38,629 bases of DNA from Tritrichomonas foetus (Eukaryota; Parabasalia; Tritrichomonadida; Tritrichomonadidae), in NCBI GenBank assembly GCA_001839685.1, contig MLAK01000850.1:15643-54271 (forward strand), written 5' to 3'. A model generated the notes under the pieces. That model did no database searches. It saw only the letters and a program-made list of their open reading frames with translations, and had not been told where the DNA came from. A program made the position numbers and the translations under genes. Positions 1-7,545 of this stretch are shown here, piece after piece; the first letter of the stretch is position 1, and each line of letters opens with the position of its first letter.

Positions 1-342
1 TTTAATGCAAAGTTCATTTTGAAAAAAAAAATCCATTTCATCTACATCATTGTCACTAAGATTTACACTTCTCTCTGTAACTTTATCATCAGAAATCTGA
101 ATTTGGGAGTTTTGATTCGCGTTCTTTGTGTTTTGTCCATCTTTATCAACGAGATCATCGTTCTTCTTCCTTTTTCCATCTTTTACGAGGTTTTTTTTCG
201 GTGGGAGGTCATTTTGCTTGTTCTTTTGGAATAATTCGATTACTCGCATAAAGAATTGCTGGATATATAAAAGAAATGCTATGAAAAACGATTTCACCTT
301 CTCGAAAGTGGTTCGTAAGTAAGTAGACAATTTCTCTTGCAT
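1..342 (-). CDS. partial hypothetical protein, 3' end beyond window
   Basis: On the minus strand a frame is open from an ATG at 342-340 to the window edge, 114 codons with no stop, so the C-terminus lies outside. The N-terminus begins MQEKLSTYLRTTFEKVKSFF, followed by a short hydrophobic stretch (about residues 18-31, FFIAFLLYIQQFF) too short and aromatic to be a sure membrane segment. A Lys/Asn/Asp/Gln-rich hydrophilic region follows to residue 114, with many basic residues. The amino-acid make-up and codon use look real. The opposite-strand reading frame over the same bases gives an implausible hydrophobic peptide. Bases 24-31 are an eight-A block in the 58-nt artifact register, so the FFF near the window edge is probably false. 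Function not recognised. Confidence 0.6.
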   Translation of the reverse strand, partial: MQEKLSTYLRTTFEKVKSFFIAFLLYIQQFFMRVIELFQKNKQNDLPPKKNLVKDGKRKKNDDLVDKDGQNTKNANQNSQIQISDDKVTERSVNLSDNDVDEMDFFFQNELCIK

Positions 343-549
343 ATTCCTGTCAGCAATTTATTTTATGATTCAATACTTTATTTTTTTTGTCGTCAATCAC
401 AATTTACATTTCATTCAATTGATTCATAATTTGGTCACATCACATTTGAGTGAATAACAACACAATTACAAGTTTCCTTTGCTTCCTAAAAAAAATTATC
501 AATTAAGAGTGAGTCATAAAATGCGATTTATCATATGAAAAAATCAAAA

Positions 550-588
<39 letters not shown>

Positions 589-735
589 ATAATTTTTACC
601 AATAAAAAAAAAAATTGTTCTTATATATTGAAAAAAGCAATAATAGCAGTTAGTTATAAAAAAAAAAAATTGTTAAGAATATTTATTAATATTTATAAAT
701 ATTTTTGTATATCTCTATCTATAATTAATCTTTTG
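343..735. other. intergenic, A/T-rich, with (AT) microsatellite
   Basis: Non-coding spacer between the partial gene and the first Nup-like gene. It holds an AT dinucleotide array at about 553-586 and poly-A blocks at 488-495, 546-553, 604-614 and 658-669. All four poly-A blocks include the positions predicted by the 58-nt register, so the original bases there are unknown. Two T8 runs (191-198 in the preceding gene, and 381-388) are out of register and look natural. No gene or RNA seen. Confidence 0.6.
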
Positions 736-2091
736 TTAAAACATATTATGGCTGGTCTGTGAAGCATTCAATGATGCTTGTACTGCTGAAGACGTTTGGC
801 TTAATGTGTTCAGTATATTATTTAATTCAATAGATTTCTGATAAAGGCTTTGTAATTCTGTGGCAGTTTTTTCACAATTTTCACTTTCACTAATTTGAAT
901 TTCAATATTTTGTAATTCATGATCCAGAAAAGAAAACAGCATTTCAAGATTATATATCACCTCTCCTGCTTTTTCAAACATATGAGTATGTATTTGGGTC
1001 TCATTATCCATTGCATTCAAATATTTTTCTTCTTTAATCAATTTTTGGTTTATTTTTTCGTTCTTTTGTTCGATTTGGTGACATTTTTCAAGACCAGTTT
1101 CGAAATCACTCCATAGATTGTTGATAAGTCTTTTTACCTCGCTGTTGCAGGTGTAGGTATTACTCGTATCTGAAATTTTTGGTATGTTAATTTCTTTTAG
1201 ATTGCTGTCTTCACTTTCTTCTGTTATATTTTCTTGATTTGGATTTTCATCAAGTTCTTGATGTCCTTCAGGTTTTGTTAAATTAATGATGTTTGATGAT
1301 TGACTTGGATTTGAAGAATTAGTTGAGAAGCTAGTGGAGAAAATATTTCCTGATGATAAAAAAAAAGGATTGCCTGAAAACGCAGTTAAATTTATGGGGA
1401 TTTCAGATGATGCCGAAAAAAAATTATTTCTAGAAGGTGTTGGGGTTGGATTGCCTGAAAATGCAGTTAAATTAAAAAAAATTTCAAATGATGTTGAATT
1501 TGAATTATTTCTAGAAGGTGTTGGGGTTGGAAAAAAAAATGAATTTCCTGTGCTAGTAAGTGAAGTTGGCTGTTGCGCTGTTGTTCCAGAAAAAAAATGA
1601 TTTTCAGGTTTTAATGTCCAGTAGTCATTTCGATAATCAAATTTAAAGTGTGAAAGTGTCGTTTCTGTTGGATTACGAAGATCGTGNTCCAAAAGATAAC
1701 GACCAAAAAAAAATTCTGGAACAACTGTGCCTGTATCGGAATCAAACTTCAAAATTCCATGATAAAAAAAATGTTCTGTTTCGTTGATTANTTTAGCACC
1801 TGTCGTAATAAAATAATAATTAAAAAAAAGCATGATAATATTTTCTTTGGTGACAGAATTGACGATAAATTTGTGAATTTTGAGCCATTTAGCACCTGTA
1901 CAACTAATATCTGGATTTCCATATTCATTAAACACAATTTTCCCAATTTGTGTATTCACTTGATCAGGGATTTCATTCATGATTGGTGAATGGCGACAAG
2001 AAGGTTTTGTTGGTCTAAAATGGCTTTCATTCAATATTGTATGACCAAATATACAGCGAAATATTGAATTAGACAATTCTTCATTTGCCAT
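736..2091 (-). CDS. FG-nucleoporin-like protein, paralogue A
   Basis: 451 codons plus stop. Residues about 38-165 form a compact domain (from EIPDQVNTQIGKIVFNEYGN to DYRNDYWTLKP) almost identical to the N-terminus of the gene at 4550-5792. A low-complexity Ser/Thr/Asn/Pro region follows, with SGNP and PTPTPSRNN repeats, then an acidic stretch. The C-terminal third is a coiled coil containing an LWSDFE motif, shared with the two neighbouring relatives. The order of low-complexity linker then coiled coil resembles Nup62/Nsp1 channel nucleoporins, but that identity is inferred. The start is uncertain: Met1 at 2091 or Met38 at 1980, which matches the paralogue's start. Eight overwrite blocks (1358-1829) introduce false FF pairs, and N's lie at 1687 and 1791. 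The reading frame stays open throughout because the blocks preserve length. Confidence 0.75.
   Translation of the reverse strand: MANEELSNSIFRCIFGHTILNESHFRPTKPSCRHSPIMNEIPDQVNTQIGKIVFNEYGNPDISCTGAKWLKIHKFIVNSVTKENIIMLFFNYYFITTGAKXINETEHFFYHGILKFDSDTGTVVPEFFFGRYLLXHDLRNPTETTLSHFKFDYRNDYWTLKPENHFFSGTTAQQPTSLTSTGNSFFFPTPTPSRNNSNSTSFEIFFNLTAFSGNPTPTPSRNNFFSASSEIPINLTAFSGNPFFLSSGNIFSTSFSTNSSNPSQSSNIINLTKPEGHQELDENPNQENITEESEDSNLKEINIPKISDTSNTYTCNSEVKRLINNLWSDFETGLEKCHQIEQKNEKINQKLIKEEKYLNAMDNETQIHTHMFEKAGEVIYNLEMLFSFLDHELQNIEIQISESENCEKTATELQSLYQKSIELNNILNTLSQTSSAVQASLNASQTSHNMF
1367..1528. repeat. 81-bp tandem repeat inside paralogue A (2 copies)
   Basis: Two 81-nt units (1367-1447 and 1448-1528), each starting ggattgcctgaaaa on the plus strand, encode 27-residue units of the type NLTAFSGNPTPTPSRNN on the minus strand. 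Overwrite blocks cover different parts of each unit. The two copies therefore reveal each other's lost bases: tatgggga at 1474-1481 and aatttgaa at 1416-1423. This is a direct check that the A blocks are length-neutral. Confidence 0.8.
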
Positions 2092-2456
2092 TAGACAATA
2101 TTTTACTCATATCATTAATATCTCACCCAATGTTGGCCATAATCGCGAACAATTGACTACTTTCTATGCATCAATTTTAGGCGATAATATTTACTTCATG
2201 ATTATAGAACCATATATGGTATTTTTCAAGCTCATGATCAAGAGGAGAATTGGTCCTAGCTTTCACAAATCATGGTGTAAATATTATAACATAATGGTCA
2301 TAGTGATGCCTATTCAAGATTTTATGCCAAAATTATAACAATAATAATAATAATGAAGAAAAAGGAAAAGAGAAAACAAAAGAAAGAAAGAAAAAATAAA
2401 TAAAAAAAAAACAACTTTGGAAGACACTTTATAATTTTTATAAAAACACTGTATGT
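2092..2456. other. intergenic, purine-rich patch
   Basis: Spacer between two minus-strand genes. It contains an AAT-type microsatellite and an A/G-rich stretch at 2338-2411 that ends in an A10 run whose bases 2402-2409 fall in the 58-nt register. The plus-strand frame at 2153-2338 has no recognisable features and is probably chance. Nothing else seen. Confidence 0.5.
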
Positions 2457-3947
2457 TCACGATTGTGAATGATTTGATGGATTTGGCAACATTTTTCGTA
2501 AGTTGGATGTACATTCAAGTAGATTTGATGCTGCCTCAACTCTTGAAATGAAAGCTGGTGAAATATCCCCATTCGATGAAATATAGTTTTCAAGAGCTCC
2601 AAGTTCTTCATTTAATGAATCAAACAAATTATCAATCCGTTCATATATTTGGCAATAAGATGTATATGACTGAGTAAATAATTCAATATTTTTCATGATA
2701 TCATCTATCTTCTTTTCTTTCTGTTGATTCTTTCTCATTTCTTCGTTATTTCGTTGATCAATAGAATAAATTAATGTTAAATAATTCTCATATTCTTCCC
2801 ATAAATGCTGAACCTTTTGGATTGTTTCATATTGAACTTTTTCTGTTAGAGCTTCTCCTTGTGAAGTTTCTTGTGGATGCAATTCATCAGGAACAGTGAT
2901 TTGCTGGATTCCTTCAACTTCCTAAAAAAAAGAGGCTGTTTGGTTCAAATGAATAATTTCATTGCAATTATTATACTCATTAAAAAAAATATTATATTCA
3001 TTTTCATTGTTATTATATTCATTTTCGTTGTTATTATATAAAAAAAAGTTGTTATTATATTCATTTTCGTTGTTATTATATTTCTGAAGATCATAGAAAA
3101 AAAAATCGTTTTGATAATTATCATTATCTTGACTATCATTAGTAGATTTGGTGAGAAAAAAAAGTCCTATATCATTTGATTCTGGAATAGGTATATCATC
3201 TTGGACTATTTTAGTATATGATATGTCACTGCTTGATTCTTGATCAAATGTAGATATTTCTTCATTTACTTCACTGCCTTGTTGAATTTCATAATCATTG
3301 AAAACTTTACCTCTTGACTTTATTTCTTGATTAGATGTCAGACTTACTTCAGGATATGCAGAAATGTTTCTCAAACGAAATGAATCGCTTTCGTCATCGC
3401 AGGTTTCATAGTAATAACTATCTTCTTCGTCATCAAGATAATATGAGTCAGATGAAATTGATTCTTTTTTAACTGCTTGAGAAAGTTCAGGGAAAGAAGA
3501 AGAATATTCATTGCTTGAGTAATCAGATGATGATGTGAAACTATGATTACCAAAGTCTCTTGCAGCCAAAATCTTCTGGATATCTAAAGCTACTTGGCAT
3601 CTTCCATCAATATTTCCATAAAAAAAAATCAGAATTCGCCTTGATCCTGGATCATATTCAGGAATGACTTTTTTTAAAAAAAAAACAAAATCACAATTCG
3701 GGTCAAGAGTCTCCCCAATTCTTCGAATTTTGTATAAAAAAAATTGTTGAAGATATTTAATTCGAGAGGTACATAAAAAAGGAGGTTCCTCCAATTGATA
3801 ATTACTATTGTCATAATCATCAACAAACATGTTACTATCGAGTCCTCTTGCTTTACAATATCTGGCCAATTGACATCTTCCATCAATTTCCCCATTTTTT
3901 TTATACAGTACCCTTAATTCCTTTCCGCCAATTTTTCGTGTTCTCAT
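2457..3947 (-). CDS. Nup-like coiled-coil protein, paralogue C (false internal stop)
   Basis: Two minus-strand frames, 3947-2922 and 2882-2457, are in the same frame. They are separated only by a TAG at 2924-2922, and the codons between it and 2882 are open and protein-like (EVEGIQQITVPDE). The T of this TAG is the end of overwrite block 2924-2931, so the stop is probably artificial and the gene is about 496 residues. The N-terminus has two related units, each with G(E/N)IDGRCQ(L/V)A (about residues 15-27 and 111-122). An acidic Ser-rich middle, a NENEYNN repeat zone, and a C-terminal coiled coil with HLWEEYENY follow. This coiled coil aligns with that of paralogue A. Role inferred as nuclear-pore-like scaffold or channel protein; the N-terminal units are not recognised. 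Nine overwrite blocks lie inside. An initiator-like motif directly precedes the ATG. Confidence 0.7.
2979..3081. repeat. 21-bp tandem repeat encoding NENEYNN units
   Basis: About five 21-nt units (cattttcgttgttattatat type on the plus strand) encode the heptad NNNENEY on the minus strand. Blocks 2982-2989 and 3040-3047 overwrite parts of two units. The neighbouring units show that 3040-3047 should read tcattttc, which confirms replacement without length change. Confidence 0.75.
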
Positions 3948-3953
3948 GAATGA
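3947..3953 (-). promoter_or_regulatory. initiator-like motif TCATTCA at start codon
   Basis: Reading the minus strand, TCATTCA overlaps the first base of the ATG. It matches the trichomonad initiator consensus TCA(C/T)(A/T), which directs transcription start very close to translation start. Single-motif evidence only. Confidence 0.45.
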
Positions 3954-4549
3954 ACAGATACCAGAAAGTCAAGAAAAATCACTTTTTAAATATCATTCAA
4001 AATTTCAATAGTTCATAACAAAATGGTATGGCGGTTTTCACCTTGTTAAAACTTTCACTTCACTTGTTAAATAGTCATAACCTATTCAAAATGGAATTAA
4101 AAAAGAAAATGATTTACAAAAATATAGGTTTATATATATTCATTTCCCGATGATTTTTGTAATTGTGAAGTGAAAGATCCAAAAATAGATCACAAATTGG
4201 AAAATCCATCACTCGCTGTGCATACTCCAATGACCAAATGAGTCGAAGGGACCCGCAAAGTCAAATCACATTTGCCTATTTTAAGTGTCAAAAAACAAAA
4301 CGCATAGTGAAAAAATACTGCCAGGTTTTAACTTTTAGAGATTAATTTTAGTATATTTGAATAACTCTATTTTAAAAAAAAAATGACGGATAATAATTAA
4401 TTATCATTTGTGATTTTATTTCCAGTTAGTGATAATACTCTGATAAAATTCCTTAAAGCTTGTCTAGCCTCTGTTGCAAGCCTAATATATATGATATGAA
4501 AATAGACAAAGTTGAAAATATCATCGATAATTTGGTATTAAAGAAATAA
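3954..4549. other. intergenic spacer
   Basis: About 600 bases between paralogue C and the end of paralogue B. It is A/T-rich with a slightly more G/C-rich patch at about 4195-4270. An A10 run at 4374-4383 includes an in-register block. No ORF, RNA or clear motif recognised. Confidence 0.5.
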
Positions 4550-5792
4550 TTATTTAGGGTTAGCATTCAGATTGCAAATATGAGCTTCTATTAATGTTGA
4601 CACATTTTTTGCTATTCTCAAGATTATTTCTTCGCTAATTTCTTCCGAAAATTGTTGTTTTATATTTTGTTTGATTTCATTTTCTAGTAATTCTTTTTGG
4701 ACAAAAATACATATATTATCCATCCTTTGTTGGATATCCCATAATTGACTCTTTATTGTACATATTTCTTTGAGCAATGAAAAAAAATTGGTAATAGAAT
4801 GAATACTTAAAGGCTGAAAAATATTTGAAGAATTTCCAAATGAATTAGAATTTGTTGAAGAATTTCCAAATGGATTAGAATTTGTTGAAGAATTTCCAAA
4901 TGGATTAGAATTTGTTGAAGAATTTCCAAATAGATTAGAATTTGTTGAAGAATTTCCAAATGGATTAGAATTTGTTGAAGAATTTCCAAATAGATTAGAA
5001 TTTGTTGAAGAATTTCCAAATGGATTAGAATTTGTTGAAGAATTTCCAAATAGATTAGAATTTGTTGAAGAATTTCCAAATGGATTAGAATTTGTTGAAG
5101 AATTTCCAAATAGATTAGAATTTGTTGAAGAATTTCCAAATGGATTAGAATTTGTTGAAGAATTTCCAAATAGATTAGAATTTGTTGAAGAATTTCCAAA
5201 TGGATTAGAATTTGTTGAAGAATTTCCAAATAGATTAGAATTTGTTGAAGAATTTCCAAATGGATTAGAATTTGTTGAAGAATTTCCAAATAGATTAGAA
5301 TTTGTTGAAGAATTTCCAAATGGATTAGAATTTGTTGAAGAATTTCCAAATAGATTAGAATTTGTTGAAGAATTTCCAAATGGATTAGAATTTGTTGAAG
5401 AATTTCCAAATNTCAGGTTTTAATGTCCAGTAGTCATTTCGATAATCAAATTTAAAGTGTGAAAGTGTCGTTTCTGTTGGATTACGAAGATCGTGTTCCA
5501 AAAGATAACGACCAAATTCACTTTCTGGAACAACTGTGCCTGTATCGGAATCAAACTTCAAAATTCCATGATCTGTTTGATGTTCTGTTTCGTTGATTAN
5601 TTTAGCACCTGTCGTAATAAAATAATAATTATTTTTGTGCATGATAATATTTTGCTTGGTGACAGAATTGATGATAAATTTGCGAATTTGAAGCCATTTT
5701 GCACCTGTACAACTAATATCTGGATTTCCATATTCATTAAACACAATTTTCCCAATTTGTGTATTCACTTGATCAGGGATTTCTTCTTGCAT
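4550..5792 (-). CDS. FG-repeat nucleoporin-like protein, paralogue B (frame broken at 5412)
   Basis: The ATG at 5792 begins a domain nearly identical to residues 38-165 of paralogue A (5792-5413). An ambiguous base at 5412 coincides with a one-base frame slip. The next frame is open without stop from about 5411 to 4550 and encodes about 19 decapeptides SSTNSN(P/L)FGN, then SSNIFQPLSIHS and a coiled-coil tail with QLWDIQQRMDN. The tail contains the LW motif shared with the neighbours. NxFG repeats plus coiled coil suggest a channel nucleoporin acting in nuclear transport; this is inference from architecture. The frame slip most likely reflects misassembly where unique sequence meets the repeat, not a real mutation. 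Unlike paralogue A, its N-terminal part has no overwrite blocks. One block (4780-4787) puts a false FF in the tail. The total is about 414 codons. Confidence 0.7.
4831..5411. repeat. 30-bp tandem repeat, 60-bp higher-order, about 19 copies
   Basis: Unit aatttccaaatggattagaa plus tttgttgaag, 30 nt. From about 4921 the units alternate strictly between tgg and tag at one position, giving Pro or Leu in the minus-strand peptide and making a 60-bp higher-order unit repeated eight times without error. Only the outermost unit near 4831-4860 differs (Ser). Identity this high points to recent expansion or homogenisation, and copy number in the assembly may be unreliable. There are no spacers, so it is not a CRISPR array. 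Confidence 0.95.
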
Positions 5793-5812
5793 CTTTTTCC
5801 TGACTAATAATT

Positions 5813-5817
5813 AGTGA
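5813..5817 (-). promoter_or_regulatory. initiator-like motif TCACT
   Basis: On the minus strand TCACT lies 21 nt upstream of the paralogue B ATG. It fits the trichomonad Inr consensus and supports 5792 as the start. Confidence 0.4.
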
Positions 5818-6315
5818 ATTTGACATATGGAAATTGACCTAATTTATAGGTGAATATATTCACGTTATATTTGAAATCAAAAACATCAGATTATTATTCT
5901 TTCAAAATGTACTACCCCACATAGTTAATAAAAATGAACTCAAACCAAATTATTGAAGCGTATCTCATTTCACATTTTTTGTGAAATGCATAAGTTTTAA
6001 GTCTCCTGAAAACTTTTTTGATCAGTGAATGTCATTGTCAGACAATGATTGTCTGATCAAAGTTCAGGCTTCATCTTTCTTTTTTAACCTCTCAATTCGA
6101 TAGTGATTAAAATGTTTTCATCCCAATATCTTGTCTGAAACGCTAATTGAATAAATAGTATTCGTATACATATTATATGTCATGATCCTGTGTAATATAT
6201 AGATTGAAACAAATCTTGTATCTTTATTAAAAAAACTAAAAACACTTCAATCATTGACACCATATCTTTGTATGATCAACACTGAGAAATTGTATAAAGT
6301 ATTACACATAAATAC
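5818..6315. other. intergenic with nested inverted repeat
   Basis: Spacer between the phosphatase 3' end and the paralogue B promoter. It contains the nested inverted repeat listed separately and otherwise A/T-rich sequence without recognised genes. Confidence 0.5.
6017..6061. repeat. nested inverted repeat (hairpin-forming)
   Basis: Outer arms TTTGATCAG (6017-6025) and CTGATCAAA (6053-6061) pair perfectly. Inside them TCATTGTC (6032-6039) and GACAATGA (6041-6048) pair perfectly around a single base. The double-palindrome layout could be a protein-binding site, a 3' hairpin or a relic of a mobile element; the sequence does not decide. Confidence 0.6.
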
Positions 6316-7545
6316 TCATTCTTCGAATTGTTCATGGACGTAGTCCGAAAGCATACTTTTGCTGGTGCTTGGTTTTGCACTTTCGGGCTTTGACACTAAA
6401 ACTGGTAAAGGTGCTGGTGATCTGATCACTTTACTCCTATTTAAAGACGCTGATGAATTTTTCATACGTGAGCTCAGAATTGTTTTTGGTGAGTATGATC
6501 TTCTTTTCATGAGTCTTGTTGTCTGAATGAAATTATGGCCTTTTAATTTTCGTGGAACAGCAATTGTTTTCTCATCTTCACCCCGATCAATCTCCCTAAA
6601 TGATGCATGACATCTCTGTAAGACAAAAAGAGGATTTAAATGAATATGTTCCATTTTTTCACCATAATGTAATACGCCGCATTTATTAGATTGGACATTA
6701 CAATAATTACTGCAGGAAAAAACGGTAACAACATGATTATTTGGAAAAGCTTCAATCCCATTATGCACGCATTGATGACCACGAATGATTACATCAAAAT
6801 TGTTTGTCTCGCAGAAATCAGAAATCACTTTAAAACCGTATAGGCAGCCATAACCACGAAAAGACTCAAGAAAGAAAGCACATTTTGTATTTGGATCACT
6901 CCACATTAAATCAGCTAATAATTTACTCTCAGTATAATTTATGATGGGACGCTCCATGTTTTTTATTTGATCAAGTGATTTCAAATATGGAGAAATTCCT
7001 CCATGCACGCAAAATGTGGAGTTATCTAAAACAGCAGCAATAGTTAACCAGTTAAATACATTATTGAATTTTGACCATAATTCACATTCACCATACTCGT
7101 TATTAATTTGACCTTGAAAACCGTAAATTTCATTTACTGAAGCAAATTCATGATTTCCACGAAGGAGAATGATCCGTTCTGGAAATTGAGTCCATAGTGC
7201 AAATAAAAGGGTAATGACTTCTATTGAAAATTCACCACGGTCGACATAGTCACCCAAAAATAATAATTTGCAATCATTTTCGTTAAATTTGGTCTTTCGT
7301 AAAATCCGAATGAGGTCACGAATGTTTCCGTGAAGGTCTCCGATTATATATATATCGTTTTTGCCATCCACATAGTTGATAATTGGCGTTTTCTTTGCAA
7401 TAAGGACAGCGTGATCGCATAGCGATTCGAGCAATTCCATTCGGAAGCGTGGAAACGCGATGGACACTCCCAATTCTGTATCTTCGATAAATGGAGCTTC
7501 GATAATTTTGTAATATTCAGCGAGGATAATTGAGGATGCAAACAT
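6316..7545 (-). CDS. PPP-family serine/threonine protein phosphatase
   Basis: 409 residues. It carries the metal and catalytic signatures of the PP1/PP2A/calcineurin superfamily in order: GDLHGN (69-74), GDYVDRG (98-104), RGNHE (129-133), HGG (181-183), LMWSDP (213-218) and RGHQ (255-258). These supply the Asp, His and Asn ligands of the two-metal centre and the catalytic His of GNHE. The usual SAPNYC loop reads SCSNYC (277-282), a divergent form. After about residue 310 comes a basic Ser/Pro-rich tail, probably regulatory and unstructured. It would remove phosphate from Ser/Thr in cytosolic or nuclear proteins; substrate unknown. About 35 residues of non-family N-terminus precede the domain. 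Single exon. No initiator motif of the clear type is seen before the ATG. Confidence 0.93.
   Translation of the reverse strand: MFASSIILAEYYKIIEAPFIEDTELGVSIAFPRFRMELLESLCDHAVLIAKKTPIINYVDGKNDIYIIGDLHGNIRDLIRILRKTKFNENDCKLLFLGDYVDRGEFSIEVITLLFALWTQFPERIILLRGNHEFASVNEIYGFQGQINNEYGECELWSKFNNVFNWLTIAAVLDNSTFCVHGGISPYLKSLDQIKNMERPIINYTESKLLADLMWSDPNTKCAFFLESFRGYGCLYGFKVISDFCETNNFDVIIRGHQCVHNGIEAFPNNHVVTVFSCSNYCNVQSNKCGVLHYGEKMEHIHLNPLFVLQRCHASFREIDRGEDEKTIAVPRKLKGHNFIQTTRLMKRRSYSPKTILSSRMKNSSASLNRSKVIRSPAPLPVLVSKPESAKPSTSKSMLSDYVHEQFEE

Larger units (their letters stand above)
22..4787. other. eight-A overwrite blocks at 58-nt stride (probable data artifact)
   Basis: Runs of A covering positions 24+58k to 31+58k occur at k = 0, 8-11, 23-27, 29-31, 41, 50-54, 62-64, 75 and 82 (starts 24, 488, 546, 604, 662, 1358, 1416, 1474, 1532, 1590, 1706, 1764, 1822, 2402, 2924, 2982, 3040, 3098, 3156, 3620, 3678, 3736, 4374, 4780). 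No A-run of 8 or more before 4840 is out of register. Comparison with the duplicate at 5411-5792 shows the bases were replaced, not inserted: 1764-1771 is ctgtttga in the other copy, 1822-1829 is atttttgt, and 1706-1713 is aattcact. The blocks run through coding and non-coding DNA alike and stop where the tandem repeat starts. In minus-strand genes they read as false Phe-Phe pairs. Confidence 0.93.

Noticed and set aside
19..234. Plus-strand hydrophobic ORF at the left edge
   Set aside because: Opposite-strand reading of the partial minus-strand gene; its Ile/Leu/Phe bias is what the reverse of Lys/Asn/Glu codons gives.
24..4787. A8 blocks as phased A-tracts or another biological 58-bp signal
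   Set aside because: The blocks replace conserved coding bases without length change, ignore gene boundaries and create a stop codon; the paralogue copy lacks them. Data corruption explains this better.
4807..5409. 200-residue ORF of EILQQILIHL/ILIYL repeats over the tandem repeat
   Set aside because: Out-of-phase reading of the 30-bp repeat. The NxFG phase continues into a real coiled-coil C-terminus and matches the family, while this phase ends without a domain.
4831..5411. CRISPR-like array
   Set aside because: The 30-bp units are directly adjacent with no spacers, lie inside a coding frame, and the genome is eukaryotic.
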